From the NCBI RefSeq assembly GCF_000622405.1, contig NZ_JASF01000005.1, forward strand, positions 1,426,001-1,490,000: DNA of 64,000 nt, read 5' to 3'. The notes beneath the pieces were generated by a model. The model made no database searches. It had not been told where the DNA came from and saw only the letters and a program-made list of their open reading frames with translations. Origin of the DNA: Sulfitobacter donghicola DSW-25 = KCTC 12864 = JCM 14565. GTDB lineage: Bacteria > Pseudomonadota > Alphaproteobacteria > Rhodobacterales > Rhodobacteraceae. Below, one piece after another: positions 46,260 to 55,887 of this stretch; the first letter of the stretch is position 1, and each line of letters opens with the position of its first letter. Made by a program: the position numbers and the translations under genes.

Positions 46260-47089
46260 AGGCGGCCATCCTTCAGCTGAACGTAACGGATGATCCGGCG
46301 GGCAATCTGATCTCGACCCGCGCGATGCTGAAGGATGCGGCCAATCAGGGGGCCGAGTTTGTTCTCACCCCAGAGGTGAGCAATTGCATTTCGACCAGCC
46401 GCAGCCACCAAGACAGCGTTCTTTATTTTGAAGAAGACGATCCAACACTTGCTGCTTTGCGCCTTGATGCAAAACAGCTGGGCGTTTGGCTTTTGATTGG
46501 GTCGCTTGGGCTCAAGACGGGGGATGATGACGGGCGCTTTGCCAACCGATCATTCCTGATTGACCCTAAGGGTGAGATCGTCGCGCGTTATGACAAGATT
46601 CACATGTTCGACGTGCAGGTAACGCCGACCGAAACATGGAAAGAATCAGCCGCCTATCGCCCTGGTGATCGGGCTGTTATGGCGCGCACGCCGTTTGCAA
46701 ATATCGGCATGGCAATCTGTTATGATGTGCGTTTCCCCGAACTGTTTCAGGCATTGGTCGAAGCAGGCGCGCAGATCCTAACCGTCCCTGCGGCGTTTTC
46801 TCCGGTTACAGGTGCGGCGCATTGGCATACTCTGCTACGGGCAAGGGCGATTGAAACGGGTTGTTTTGTGATCGCGCCTGCGCAAACTGGCACCCACGCG
46901 AGCGAACAGCACAAGACGCGTGATACCTACGGGCATTCGCTGGTTGTTGCCCCTTGGGGTGAGGTTATTCTAGACGCAGGAACTGCGGCTGGCGTTTATG
47001 AGTTTGAGTTGGATTTGGCGCTTATCAATGAGGCGCGCGCCAAGGTCCCGAGTATGAGTCACAAGCGCCCCTTTAAAAGGCCGGAATGA
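46256..47089 (+). CDS. Carbon-nitrogen hydrolase (nitrilase family, NIT1/NIT2-like)
   Basis: A 277-aa amidase with the family triad E40 (TPEVSN), K114 (YDKIHMFD) and C155 (AICYDVRFPEL). The form resembles omega-amidase or deaminated-glutathione amidase (NIT1/NIT2) more than true nitrilases. Its link to grxC (4-nt overlap) would fit repair of deaminated glutathione; this is inference from context. Confidence 0.87.
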   Translation: MKAAILQLNVTDDPAGNLISTRAMLKDAANQGAEFVLTPEVSNCISTSRSHQDSVLYFEEDDPTLAALRLDAKQLGVWLLIGSLGLKTGDDDGRFANRSFLIDPKGEIVARYDKIHMFDVQVTPTETWKESAAYRPGDRAVMARTPFANIGMAICYDVRFPELFQALVEAGAQILTVPAAFSPVTGAAHWHTLLRARAIETGCFVIAPAQTGTHASEQHKTRDTYGHSLVVAPWGEVILDAGTAAGVYEFELDLALINEARAKVPSMSHKRPFKRPE

Positions 47090-47520
47090 GCGAAGATTCC
47101 AATACCCTTGCAATTATGCTGTTCAGCGAGATTCTGGGGACAGACCAGATTTTGCGGAGCAGGCTTAGCAAGGTGCTGCCCAAGGGGATGGAGATTTCTC
47201 ATTTCTCTGTATTGAACCACCTTGCGTGGCGCGAAACAGAACGCTCTCCTGCGCAACTGGCCGAGACATTTCACGTCACCCGTGGCGCGATGACCAATAC
47301 TTTGAACAAGCTAGAGTGGGCTGGCTATGTTCACATTCGCCCCGATTGGGATGATGCGCGGCGTAAAATGGTCACGATCAGCCCCGCAGGCCGTCAGGCG
47401 CGTGAAACCGCACTCAGCTCAATTGCGCCGATGATTACAAATGTTGTTGAGCAGCTCGGCGAAGACAAAGCGCGCGCCGCGCTCCCCATTTTGAGAGAGC
47501 TGCGCACGCAGTTAGGTTAG
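47086..47520 (+). CDS. MarR family transcriptional regulator
   Basis: A 144-aa winged-helix regulator. A helical dimerisation N-terminus is followed by [35 protein letters not shown], the recognition helix and wing of MarR proteins. No ligand can be inferred. It overlaps the nitrilase gene by 4 nt at its start and ubiG by 4 nt tail to tail. It may regulate its own comF-grxC-nitrilase operon. Confidence 0.88.
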   Translation: MSEDSNTLAIMLFSEILGTDQILRSRLSKVLPKGMEISHFSVLNHLAWRETERSPAQLAETFHVTRGAMTNTLNKLEWAGYVHIRPDWDDARRKMVTISPAGRQARETALSSIAPMITNVVEQLGEDKARAALPILRELRTQLG

Positions 47521-48266
47521 GTTTTGGGTTTCAGGCTGGCCGTGACGTAGTTCACGCTTAGATCTTTTGCCGACAGGCTCCAGCTCCAAAGAATGGGGTT
47601 AAAGACGAAACCCTTGCGGTCAACGGGTTCTAATCCAGCGTCTTCCAGCAATTTGTACAATTCGTCTGGCGTGATGAATTTGGACCATTCATGTGTGCCT
47701 TTCGGCAGCCAGCGCATCACGTGTTCCGCGCCGATAATCGCAACAAAATAGGATTTAGGATTGCGGTTGATGGTTGAACAAATATGCAGCCCGCCGGGTT
47801 TCAGCAGCTGACGACACGCGGTGAGATAGCTGATGGGCGAGGCGACATGTTCGACCACCTCCATGTTCATCACAACATCAAATTGTTCACCCGCTTCGGC
47901 CAATGCTTCGGCGGTGGTGTGGCGATAGTCGATGTTCAGATCGGATTGTTCGGCGTGGATTTTTGCAACAGGGATATTTCCCGCCGCCGCATCCGCGCCA
48001 ACAACAGTAGCCCCTAGGCGCGCCATAGGTTCGGAAAGCAATCCACCGCCGCAGCCGATGTCCAAAATACGCAAACCCTTAAAGGGTTCAGGCGCAGACA
48101 GGTCGCGATCAAACTCGCCCGCGATTTGCGAGGTGATATAGTCCAACCGGCACGGGTTAAGCATGTGCAACGGTTTGAATTTACCCTCGGTATCCCACCA
48201 CTCGGCGGCCATTGCTTCAAATTTAGCAACTTCTTCGGGGTCTACCGTGTTTTGATGCGCTTGCAT
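47517..48266 (-). CDS. ubiG: Ubiquinone biosynthesis O-methyltransferase UbiG
   Basis: A 249-aa SAM methyltransferase that performs both O-methylations in ubiquinone synthesis. It shows [18 protein letters not shown], the SAM motif [20 protein letters not shown], and the late [12 protein letters not shown] segment of UbiG/COQ3. Length is normal. It diverges from pip. Confidence 0.95.
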   Translation of the reverse strand: MQAHQNTVDPEEVAKFEAMAAEWWDTEGKFKPLHMLNPCRLDYITSQIAGEFDRDLSAPEPFKGLRILDIGCGGGLLSEPMARLGATVVGADAAAGNIPVAKIHAEQSDLNIDYRHTTAEALAEAGEQFDVVMNMEVVEHVASPISYLTACRQLLKPGGLHICSTINRNPKSYFVAIIGAEHVMRWLPKGTHEWSKFITPDELYKLLEDAGLEPVDRKGFVFNPILWSWSLSAKDLSVNYVTASLKPKT

Positions 48267-48315
48267 TTTGGCGCTCCTGTATTCAATGTCTGCTTTCGTA
48301 CTATATAGGCTCGTA

Positions 48316-49287
48316 ATGGATAAGACCCCTGATCAAAAGCGCGCAGTGCAATATCTGTATCCGCCAATCGACCCGTTCGATCGGCGCATGCTTGCTGTGG
48401 GGCAGGGCCATAACATCTATGTAGAGCAATGCGGCAACCCCAATGGCATTCCTGTCGTTGTTTTACACGGTGGTCCGGGTGGTGGGTGCAGCCCCTCCAT
48501 GCGGCGATATTTCGATCCGGCAAAGTATCGCGTGATTCTTTTTGATCAGCGCGGCTGTGGCCGATCAACGCCTTTTGCTTCGGTGACGGACAATACGACG
48601 TGGCATCTGGTCGAAGATATCGAACTGATTCGCGAAACGCTGGGGATTGCGCAGTGGGTGGTCTTTGGCGGCAGCTGGGGTGCGACTCTTTCGCTGATCT
48701 ATGCGCAGACGCATCCGGCAGCCGTGCGCAATCTGGTGTTGCGTGGCGTTTTCCTGATGACCCAGTCTGAGCTGGATTGGTTTTATGGTGGCGGCGCTGG
48801 CAAATTCTGGCCCGAGGTCTGGGAGAAATTTACAGCCCTCATTCCCGAGGATGAACAAGGCGATTATATAGAGGCCTATCATCGAAGATTGTTCTGCGAT
48901 GACCGGATGGTTCAAACCCGATATGCACGGGCATGGTCCGGTTGGGAAAATGCGCTGGCCTCTGTTCAGTCGACGGGTCAGATGATTGATGGTCCGGGCG
49001 AGTATGCGCGCGCCTTTGCGCGGCTCGAGAACCACTATTTCATCAACAACGGCTTTCTTGAGTATGACGGCCAGATTTTGGCGCAGATGGATCGCATCGC
49101 GCATATTCCTGGCGTCATTGTGCAGGGCCGATACGATATGATCTGCCCACCAGAAAGCGCCTATTCAATCGCCAAGGCGTGGCCGAAATCTGAGCTGCGG
49201 ATGGTGCGCAACGCGGGCCATGCCCTAAGCGAGCCGGGGATCAGCGCTGAGCTGGTCCGCGCCATGGATCAGATTGCATCGCTATGA
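48316..49287 (+). CDS. pip: Proline iminopeptidase
   Basis: A 323-aa alpha/beta hydrolase that frees N-terminal proline. The oxyanion region HGGPGGGC, the nucleophile elbow GGSWGATLS, the catalytic aspartate in GRYD and histidine in GHALSEPG are all present. The ATG at 48316 is preferred by homology (MDKTPDQ); the frame is open to 48268. It overlaps the solute-binding protein gene by 4 nt. Confidence 0.9.
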   Translation: MDKTPDQKRAVQYLYPPIDPFDRRMLAVGQGHNIYVEQCGNPNGIPVVVLHGGPGGGCSPSMRRYFDPAKYRVILFDQRGCGRSTPFASVTDNTTWHLVEDIELIRETLGIAQWVVFGGSWGATLSLIYAQTHPAAVRNLVLRGVFLMTQSELDWFYGGGAGKFWPEVWEKFTALIPEDEQGDYIEAYHRRLFCDDRMVQTRYARAWSGWENALASVQSTGQMIDGPGEYARAFARLENHYFINNGFLEYDGQILAQMDRIAHIPGVIVQGRYDMICPPESAYSIAKAWPKSELRMVRNAGHALSEPGISAELVRAMDQIASL

Positions 49288-50114
49288 CCCGTAAACCCCT
49301 AGATCGTCGTGCATTATTTGCCAGCGGTGCTGCTGCCGCCCTTCTCGCCGCAGCAGGGGTGAGCGCAGGACCACTTCCGCAACGCGGAGGCAAGTTGCGC
49401 CTCGCCCTGTCTGGTGCCTCACGCAGCGATGATTGGCTGCGGGGTGATGGATTGTTCATGCAGATCGCGCGGGTCGGGCTGGTTTTCGAAACCCTCACCG
49501 AAGTGGCCGCAGACGGCACTTTGCGCGGTGAACTGGCTGTTGACTGGCGCAGTTCGGAAGATGCGCGGGTTTGGACCTTTGATTTACGCCCCGATGTGCA
49601 GTTTCACGATGGAGCACCCCTCACCGCAGATGATGTTGTCTTTAGCTTGGATGCGCTGGGCGCGGTTGAGGCCGTCACCGCGAACCAAGTGAAGATCACT
49701 TTGGATAGACCCGATGCGGCGCTGCCATTTGCGCTGGGCAAAGTTGGATATGTCATTCGCCCCCGTCACAACCTGCAGGGCGGTGTGGGGACGGGTATGT
49801 ACCGCGTTCGCCATTTTGCAGCAGGTCAGCAGCTATTGGCAGAACGGGTTGAGGACCATTGGAAAGACGGACAGGCGGGTTGGTTCGACAGTGTCGAACT
49901 TGTCTCTATTCCCTCATCCGAGGTGCGCAGCCAAGCTGTGGCTGAATATCTGGTGGATGGCGCAGACATCGCTGATGGGCGTGCTTTGCGCGGGTTTGAG
50001 GATATCGCGCTGTTTGACGGGCATGCTGTATCGCGCAGCATTGCCATGCCATCGGCCCTTGGGCGCGGCCTGTTTGATGATCTGCGCGCACCCCTGCGGT
50101 GGTGGGGGGCTTGA
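49284..50114 (+). CDS. Half-length family 5 extracellular solute-binding protein
   Basis: A 276-aa exported protein with a Tat-like signal (RRALFASGAAAALLAAAG) and the N-terminal part of a family 5 (peptide/nickel) solute-binding protein. The VFETLTEV, ELAVDWRSSEDARVWTFDLR and VQFHDGAPLTADDVVFSLDAL segments are clear. Full members are about 500-550 residues; here the second lobe is largely missing and the C-terminus ends normally with a stop, no frameshift remnants being visible downstream. No permease or ATPase genes are adjacent. It may be a reduced protein with a different role. Confidence 0.78.
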   Translation: MTRKPLDRRALFASGAAAALLAAAGVSAGPLPQRGGKLRLALSGASRSDDWLRGDGLFMQIARVGLVFETLTEVAADGTLRGELAVDWRSSEDARVWTFDLRPDVQFHDGAPLTADDVVFSLDALGAVEAVTANQVKITLDRPDAALPFALGKVGYVIRPRHNLQGGVGTGMYRVRHFAAGQQLLAERVEDHWKDGQAGWFDSVELVSIPSSEVRSQAVAEYLVDGADIADGRALRGFEDIALFDGHAVSRSIAMPSALGRGLFDDLRAPLRWWGA

Positions 50115-50139
50115 TGTTTAGCGCTTGCGCGCGTATATG
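50111..50139 (+). promoter_or_regulatory. Sigma-70-type promoter of the rimP-nusA-infB operon
   Basis: TTGATG at 50111-50116, a 17-nt spacer and TATATG at 50134-50139. The -35 box overlaps the stop codon of the preceding gene. The transcript should start near 50146 and carry a leader of about 90 nt. Confidence 0.6.
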
Positions 50140-50145
50140 AGCGAT

Positions 50146-50236
50146 AACAGCGGCGCGCTCGGGTCCAAACCAAGCGCCCACCGAACCTCTGATACGGGCC
50201 GCGCGCCCGTTTTTTTGTGCCTGAAGGCAAGTGAAT
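50146..50236 (+). promoter_or_regulatory. rimP leader with possible attenuator
   Basis: The leader between the predicted start and rimP contains an intrinsic terminator (50194-50217). A segment GGCGCGC at 50152-50158 is exactly complementary to GCGCGCC at 50201-50207 inside the terminator. Pairing of these would break the terminator stem, the layout expected for attenuation of the nusA operon. No experimental precedent for this exact leader is known to me. Confidence 0.4.
50194..50217 (+). terminator. Intrinsic terminator ahead of rimP
   Basis: ACGGGC at 50194-50199 pairs with GCCCGT at 50205-50210 around a CGCGC loop, followed by seven T. It lies between the promoter at 50111 and the rimP start. 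Confidence 0.75.
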
Positions 50237-50815
50237 ATGAACAACGATTTGATCGCAAAAGCAGCCATGGATCGTCGCCTCGCCGAGATCATCACCCCTG
50301 TCATCGAAGATATGGGATATGAATTGGTGCGCCTACGTTTGATGTCTGGCAAGACATCCATCCTACAGGTGATGGCAGATAAACCCGATGGCGGCATCGA
50401 AGTCGATGACTGCGCCCAAATCAGCACCGCAGTTGGTGCCGTATTGGATGTGGAAGACCCCATCGTTGATGAATACGCGCTAGAAGTGTCCAGCCCGGGC
50501 ATTGACCGCCCGCTAACGCGGCTGAAAGATTTCGCGAATTTCGAAGGCTATGAAGCCAAAATCGAAACCGAAGAACTAATCGACGGCCGCCGCCGCTTTA
50601 AGGGTGAGCTGGCAGGCGTTGAAGGCGACGAGGTGCTGATCAACATCGACGTAGGCACCGTAGGCCTAAAGTTTGATTGGCTAACCGATGCCAAACTGGT
50701 CCTGACGGACGAGCTGATTACAGAAATGCTACGCCAGCGAAAAGCGTCTGGTGTGATTGACGAAACCCAATTCGATGAACTGCAGACCGACGAGTCTGAT
50801 GAGGGAGAGACCTAA
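50237..50815 (+). CDS. rimP: Ribosome maturation factor RimP
   Basis: A 192-aa RimP that helps 30S subunit maturation. [33 protein letters not shown] and [20 protein letters not shown] are the family blocks, and the tail beyond about 165 is acidic. The ATG at 50237 is 9 nt from the GAAGG site; GTG at 50231 is too close. The stop overlaps the nusA ATG by one base (TAATG). Confidence 0.95.
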   Translation: MNNDLIAKAAMDRRLAEIITPVIEDMGYELVRLRLMSGKTSILQVMADKPDGGIEVDDCAQISTAVGAVLDVEDPIVDEYALEVSSPGIDRPLTRLKDFANFEGYEAKIETEELIDGRRRFKGELAGVEGDEVLINIDVGTVGLKFDWLTDAKLVLTDELITEMLRQRKASGVIDETQFDELQTDESDEGET

Positions 50816-52437
50816 TGGCCATTACATCCGCAAACCAGCTAGAGCTTTTGCAAACGGCAGAAGCGGTAGCACGTGAAAAGATGATCGATCCGGCGCTGGT
50901 GATCGAAGCGATGGAAGAATCGCTCGCGCGCGCGGCCAAGTCCCGCTATGGCGCCGAGATGGACATCCGCGTGGTGATCGACCGCAAAACAGGTCGCGCG
51001 ACATTCACACGTGTTCGGACAGTTGTTGCGGATGAAGAGCTGGAAAACTATCAGGCCGAATTTACGGTAGAACAAGCCAAGCAATATATGGCTAATCCCG
51101 AAATCGGTCAGGAATTCATCGAAGAAGTTCCACCAGTAGAAATGGGTCGCATCGCGGCTCAATCCGCCAAACAGGTGATCCTGCAAAAGGTTCGCGAAGC
51201 CGAGCGTGATCGCCAGTACGAAGAATTCAAAGACCGTGCAGGCACCATCATCAATGGTCTGGTCAAGCGCGAAGAATACGGCAACGTCATCGTTGATGTA
51301 GGCGCTGGCGAAGCGATCCTGCGTCGCAACGAAAAGATCGGCCGCGAATCCTATCGCCCGAATGACCGCATTCGTGTCTACATCAAGGACGTGCGCCGCG
51401 AGCAGCGCGGCCCGCAGATTTTCCTTTCCCGTACAGCGCCAGAATTCATGGCCGAGCTGTTCAAAATGGAAGTGCCGGAAATCTATGACGGCATCATCGA
51501 AATCAAAGCCGTTGCCCGTGATCCAGGATCGCGTGCAAAGATCGCCGTTATCAGCTATGATGGTTCTATCGACCCTGTTGGTGCCTGTGTTGGTATGAGG
51601 GGTAGCCGTGTTCAGGCCGTTGTAAACGAGCTGCAGGGCGAAAAGATCGACATCATTCCATGGAACGATGATCAGCCAACGTTCCTAGTGAATGCCTTGC
51701 AGCCAGCGGAAGTGTCCAAGGTTGTTTTGGACGAAGAAGCAGGTAAAATCGAAGTTGTTGTTCCCGAAGAGCAGCTGTCTTTGGCGATTGGTCGCCGTGG
51801 TCAAAACGTACGTCTGGCCAGCCAGCTGACAGCTTTGGATATCGACATCATGACCGAAGAGCAGGAAAGCGCGCGCCGTCAGGCCGAGTTTGAACTGCGT
51901 ACCAAACTGTTCATGGATAACCTTGATCTGGACGAATTCTTCGCCCAGCTTCTGGTGTCCGAAGGCTTCACTAACCTCGAAGAGGTTGCATATGTCGAAG
52001 TTGACGAACTGCTGGTCATCGACGGTGTTGACGAAGCAACCGCAGGCGAACTTCAGGCGCGTGCCCGTGACGTTCTTGAGGCGCAAAACAAAGCGGCTCT
52101 TGATGCGGCCCGTGCATTGGGTGCCGAGGATAGCCTGATTGAATTTGACGGCCTGACACCCCAAATGGTGGAAGCGCTGGCAAAAGACGACGTCAAAACG
52201 CTCGAAGATTTCGCAACCTGTGCGGATTGGGAGCTGGCTGGCGGCTGGACGACAGTAAATGGTGAGCGGATCAAGGATGATGGTGTTCTAGAACCCTTCG
52301 ACATGAGCCTTGAAGAAGCACAGCAGATGATTATGACAGCGCGCGTTTTGCTGGGTTGGGTTGATCCAACCGAATTAGAGCCAGACGCAGTTGAAGAAGA
52401 ATTTGACGCTGAAACAGACGAGGAAGCCGAGGCCTGA
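50815..52437 (+). CDS. nusA: Transcription termination/antitermination protein NusA
   Basis: A 540-aa NusA. The N-terminal RNA polymerase-binding domain (about 1-130) is followed by an S1 domain (about 135-200), two KH domains (about 230-350, with GACVGMRGSRVQAVV and LAIGRRGQNVRLASQL), and two C-terminal acidic helix-hairpin-helix repeats (about 365-520). The acidic tail ends EEAEA. It is in operon with rimP upstream and the RNA-binding protein and infB downstream. Confidence 0.97.
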   Translation: MAITSANQLELLQTAEAVAREKMIDPALVIEAMEESLARAAKSRYGAEMDIRVVIDRKTGRATFTRVRTVVADEELENYQAEFTVEQAKQYMANPEIGQEFIEEVPPVEMGRIAAQSAKQVILQKVREAERDRQYEEFKDRAGTIINGLVKREEYGNVIVDVGAGEAILRRNEKIGRESYRPNDRIRVYIKDVRREQRGPQIFLSRTAPEFMAELFKMEVPEIYDGIIEIKAVARDPGSRAKIAVISYDGSIDPVGACVGMRGSRVQAVVNELQGEKIDIIPWNDDQPTFLVNALQPAEVSKVVLDEEAGKIEVVVPEEQLSLAIGRRGQNVRLASQLTALDIDIMTEEQESARRQAEFELRTKLFMDNLDLDEFFAQLLVSEGFTNLEEVAYVEVDELLVIDGVDEATAGELQARARDVLEAQNKAALDAARALGAEDSLIEFDGLTPQMVEALAKDDVKTLEDFATCADWELAGGWTTVNGERIKDDGVLEPFDMSLEEAQQMIMTARVLLGWVDPTELEPDAVEEEFDAETDEEAEA

Positions 52438-52461
52438 TCGTAGGTCTCGGGGAGAGCCAGC

Positions 52462-53082
52462 ATGGGACGCGGAGGCGCATCCAAGGACCGCGAAAGCGGC
52501 GCAGAACGCAAGTGTCTTGCCACGGGTGAGGTACAGCCAAAGTATCGTTTGATCCGCTTTGTTGTGGGGCCAGACGGTCAGGTTGTGCCAGATATCCTAG
52601 GCAAGTTGCCTGCGCGTGGCATGTGGGTTTCCGCCGATCGCGCCGCGATCGCGCTGGCGGCAAAGAAAGGGTTGTTTTCGCGTGGTGCGAAACAGCCGGT
52701 AAAGACACCGGATGATCTGGTGGAAGAAGTTGAAAAGCAATTGGCGCGCCGTGTGGTGGACCTGATTTCAATGCAACGCAAAGCGGGTAAAGCCGTGGCA
52801 GGGTATGAAAAGGTCAAAGGCTGGTTGCAAACAGAAGAGGCGCTGGTGCTGATCCAAGCTGTGGACGGATCGGGACGCGGCAAATCAAAACTAAGCACGC
52901 CGCACTACGGGCACTATATCGGGTGCCTTACTGCGGATGAATTGGGTTTGGCATTCGGACGTCAAACTGTGATACATGGGGCGCTTGCCTCTGGTGGACT
53001 CACTCTACGTGTTGTAGAGGAGGCTCACAGATTGAATGGCGTGCGCAAAAACGAGGCTGGCAACGGCCAGCCGAAAGGATAG
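52462..53082 (+). CDS. RNA-binding protein, YlxR/RnpM domain fused to an L7Ae-like domain
   Basis: A 206-aa two-domain protein. Residues 15-85 are a YlxR (RnpM, DUF448) domain with ERKCLATGE, LIRFVVGPDG and the GRG-type LPARGMWV. Residues 95-190 look like a YlxQ/L7Ae fold (LISMQRKAGKAVAGYEKV, HGALASGGLTLRVVEEAHRL). In Firmicutes these are two separate genes between nusA and infB; the fused form is usual in alphaproteobacteria. RnpM has been reported to bind RNase P RNA. Confidence 0.88.
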   Translation: MGRGGASKDRESGAERKCLATGEVQPKYRLIRFVVGPDGQVVPDILGKLPARGMWVSADRAAIALAAKKGLFSRGAKQPVKTPDDLVEEVEKQLARRVVDLISMQRKAGKAVAGYEKVKGWLQTEEALVLIQAVDGSGRGKSKLSTPHYGHYIGCLTADELGLAFGRQTVIHGALASGGLTLRVVEEAHRLNGVRKNEAGNGQPKG

Positions 53083-53091
53083 ACGAGCTAG

Positions 53092-55563
53092 ATGAGCGAT
53101 AGTGACGGTAGAAAAACATTGGGCCTTGGTGGCTCTCGCCCCAGCAACGTAAAGCAAAGCTTTAGCCACGGGCGTACCAAGAATGTCGTGGTTGAGACCA
53201 AGCGCAAGCGCGTTGTGGTTCCCAAACCTGGTGGTCAAAAGCAAACTGGCCCTGGTGCTGGTCCTGTTGGCGACCCTTCCAAACGTCCTGCGGGTATCAC
53301 TGATTCCGAGATGGAGCGTCGTTTGAAGGCTGTTCAGGCCGCAAAAGCACGTGAAGTCGAAGAGGCAGCCGCCCGCGCAGCCGAAGAAAAGGCCCGCGCA
53401 GAAGAGCGTGAACGCCGCCGCGCCGAGATCGAAGCAAAAGAAGCTGCCGATCGCGCCCGCGAGGAAAGCCTGAAAGCGAAAGCCGAAGAAGAGGCGCGCG
53501 CCAAGCGTGAAGCCGAAGCTGCTGCAAAAGCGGCAGCCGCTGCTCCGGCACCTGCGCCTGCTCAGGCCCGCACACCAAACAAACCCGCGCCCGCCGCGAC
53601 CCCTCGCAAGTCCGAGCGTGATCGCGAAGAGACGAACAAAAAGAACCGCCAGTCTGATGACCGTCGTTCCGGTAAACTGACCGTAAACCAAGCGCTGCGT
53701 GGCGGCGAAGGTGGCCGTCAGCGTTCCATGGCTCAGATGAAGCGCAAGCAAGAGCGCGCGCGTCAAAAGGCAATGGGCGGCTCGGTTGAGCGTGAAAAGG
53801 TTGTACGTGAAGTGCAGCTGCCACCAGCAATCGTTGTGTCTGAATTGGCCGCACGTATGGCCGAGAAAACCGGCGCTGTTGTTAAGGCGCTGATGACCAA
53901 CGGCATGATGGTTACGCAAAACGAAACGATTGATGCAGACACCGCAGAGCTGATCATCGAAGAGTTCGGCCACAAGGTTGTGCGCGTTTCCGATGCTGAC
54001 GTTGAAGACGTGATCAACATCATCGAAGACGACGAGGCCGATCTGCAAGGTCGCCCACCGGTCATCACGATCATGGGTCACGTTGACCACGGTAAAACAT
54101 CCCTATTGGATGCGATCCGCAATGCAAAAGTTGTCGCTGGCGAAGCAGGCGGGATCACGCAGCACATCGGTGCCTATCAGGTGACAACCGATAACGGCGC
54201 TGTGCTGTCCTTCCTTGATACACCGGGCCACGCGGCGTTTACCTCCATGCGTTCCCGTGGTGCTCAGGTAACGGATATTGTTGTTTTGGTTGTTGCGGCG
54301 GATGACGCTGTGATGCCTCAGACAATCGAAGCGATTGCGCACGCCAAGGCGGCGCAGGTGCCGATGATTGTTGCGATCAACAAAATCGATAAACCCGCGG
54401 CTGACGCTGACAAAGTGCGTGCCGCTTTGCTGCAGCACGAAGTCATTGTCGAGAAAATGTCTGGCGACGTTCAGGACGTTGAAGTTTCTGCCATTACCGG
54501 TCAGGGCCTTGATGAACTGCTCGAAGCGATCGCCCTTCAGGCCGAGATCCTTGAGCTGAAAGCGAACCCAGATCGTGCCGCCGTTGGCGCCGTGATCGAG
54601 GCGCAGCTTGACGTTGGTCGCGGCCCTGTTGCCACGGTTCTGGTTCAGAACGGTACATTGCGTCAGGGTGATATCTTTGTTGTGGGTGAGCAGTACGGTA
54701 AAGTCCGTGCCCTGATCGACGACCAAGGTAACCGCGTCAAAGAAGCTGGCCCATCCGTACCGGTTGAGGTTCTGGGCCTGAACGGCACACCAGAAGCAGG
54801 TGACGTTCTGAACGTGACCGAAACCGAAGCACAGGCGCGTGAAATCGCCGAATACCGTGCAAATGCTGCGAAAGACAAACGCGCAGCAGCCGGTGCTGCG
54901 ACGACGCTGGAACAGCTGATGGCGAATGCCAAAGCGGACGAAGACGTTTCTGAATTGCCGATCTTGGTCAAGGCAGACGTTCAAGGTTCTGCCGAAGCGA
55001 TTGTTCAGGCGATGGAGAAAATCGGCAACGATGAGGTCCGCGTTCGGGTTCTACACTCGGGTGTTGGTGCGATCACCGAGACAGACGTTGGTCTGGCCGA
55101 AGCGTCTAACGCGCCGATCATGGGCTTTAACGTCCGTGCAAACGCATCCGCACGTAACACCGCAAACCAAAAAGGTGTCGAGATCCGCTATTACTCGGTC
55201 ATCTACGATCTGGTTGACGATGTAAAAGCAGCGGCATCTGGCCTGCTCAGCAACGAGATCAAAGAAAACTTCATTGGCTACGCAAGCATCAAAGAAGTGT
55301 TCAAGGTTACTGGCGTTGGCAAAGTTGCAGGTTGTTTGGTGACCGAAGGTGTTGCACGTCGTTCCGCAGGTGTTCGCCTGCTACGCGACAACGTGGTGAT
55401 CCACGAAGGCACGCTCAAGACGCTCAAACGTTTCAAGGACGAGGTCCCAGAGGTCCAGTCTGGTCAGGAATGTGGTATGGCCTTCGAAAACTACGAAGAT
55501 ATTCGCCCAGACGATGTCATCGAGATTTTCACACGCGAAGAAGTCGCCCGCACGCTGAGCTAA
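53092..55563 (+). CDS. infB: Translation initiation factor IF-2
   Basis: An 823-aa IF-2. The N-terminal 230 residues are low-complexity and highly charged, with a long alanine/glutamate/arginine coiled region (about 80-150). Then come the IF2_N domain and the GTPase, with G1 GHVDHGKT at 329-336, DTPGH and NKID, followed by domains II-IV. The charged N-terminus makes long antisense open frames that are not genes. A strong terminator follows 20 bp after the stop and ends the rimP-nusA-infB operon. Confidence 0.98.
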   Translation: MSDSDGRKTLGLGGSRPSNVKQSFSHGRTKNVVVETKRKRVVVPKPGGQKQTGPGAGPVGDPSKRPAGITDSEMERRLKAVQAAKAREVEEAAARAAEEKARAEERERRRAEIEAKEAADRAREESLKAKAEEEARAKREAEAAAKAAAAAPAPAPAQARTPNKPAPAATPRKSERDREETNKKNRQSDDRRSGKLTVNQALRGGEGGRQRSMAQMKRKQERARQKAMGGSVEREKVVREVQLPPAIVVSELAARMAEKTGAVVKALMTNGMMVTQNETIDADTAELIIEEFGHKVVRVSDADVEDVINIIEDDEADLQGRPPVITIMGHVDHGKTSLLDAIRNAKVVAGEAGGITQHIGAYQVTTDNGAVLSFLDTPGHAAFTSMRSRGAQVTDIVVLVVAADDAVMPQTIEAIAHAKAAQVPMIVAINKIDKPAADADKVRAALLQHEVIVEKMSGDVQDVEVSAITGQGLDELLEAIALQAEILELKANPDRAAVGAVIEAQLDVGRGPVATVLVQNGTLRQGDIFVVGEQYGKVRALIDDQGNRVKEAGPSVPVEVLGLNGTPEAGDVLNVTETEAQAREIAEYRANAAKDKRAAAGAATTLEQLMANAKADEDVSELPILVKADVQGSAEAIVQAMEKIGNDEVRVRVLHSGVGAITETDVGLAEASNAPIMGFNVRANASARNTANQKGVEIRYYSVIYDLVDDVKAAASGLLSNEIKENFIGYASIKEVFKVTGVGKVAGCLVTEGVARRSAGVRLLRDNVVIHEGTLKTLKRFKDEVPEVQSGQECGMAFENYEDIRPDDVIEIFTREEVARTLS

Positions 55564-55582
55564 GCCTGCACATACAGAAATT

Positions 55583-55617
55583 AAAAAGGGGACGGTGCAA
55601 AACACCGTCCCCTTTTT
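55583..55617. terminator. Bidirectional intrinsic terminator after infB
   Basis: A perfect 15-bp inverted repeat, AAAAAGGGGACGGTG and its complement, around a CAAAA loop. The T side serves infB and the A side serves the leftward 43-aa gene. Confidence 0.95.
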
Positions 55618-55637
55618 GTTTTCGCTTTTTGTCGCGA

Positions 55638-55769
55638 TTATTTCTTCTTTACCGGCACGCCCGAATAAACAGTGTCGTTCACTTGTACCGCGATGCGGCC
55701 ATCAGGCATTGATCGGACAAAAGTACCTTGGATAGAGATCGCGCTCCCCAATGTTATAGTACGCAGCAT
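55638..55769 (-). CDS. 43-aa conserved-looking microprotein
   Basis: Reading the minus strand gives 43 codons beginning MLRTITLGSAISIQG and ending SGVPVKKK. GGAGG lies 6 nt ahead of the ATG, and a strong terminator lies 20 bp past the stop. The sequence alternates hydrophobic and polar residues (TFVRSMPDGRIAVQVNDTVYSG), suggesting a small beta-barrel or beta-sheet fold with no signal peptide. I recall similar unnamed short proteins in other Roseobacter genomes, but know of no function. Confidence 0.78.
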   Translation of the reverse strand: MLRTITLGSAISIQGTFVRSMPDGRIAVQVNDTVYSGVPVKKK

Positions 55770-55887
55770 ATCAATCCTCCCCAGAATTAAGCTGCGCCTA
55801 GACTACTAATTATTGTTCACAAATCTACTACAATTTTGAAATAAACGCTGAGATTAGAGGCGAAACCCATGACAAATGGTTCTGATC

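Noticed and set aside
50115..50236. A tRNA gene upstream of rimP, as metY in E. coli
   Set aside because: No cloverleaf, no T-arm consensus and no CCA end. The sequence is better explained by a promoter and a terminator.
50860..50885. A parS-like CACGTGAAA half-site at the start of nusA
   Set aside because: About 11 of 16 positions match the parS consensus and one arm of the palindrome is broken. It is not counted as a ParB site.
53005..54090. A 361-codon minus-strand open frame antisense to the start of infB
   Set aside because: It is a shadow of the GC-biased, alanine/glutamate/arginine-rich N-terminus of IF-2. It has no ribosome-binding site and a low-complexity product rich in Phe, Cys and Arg.
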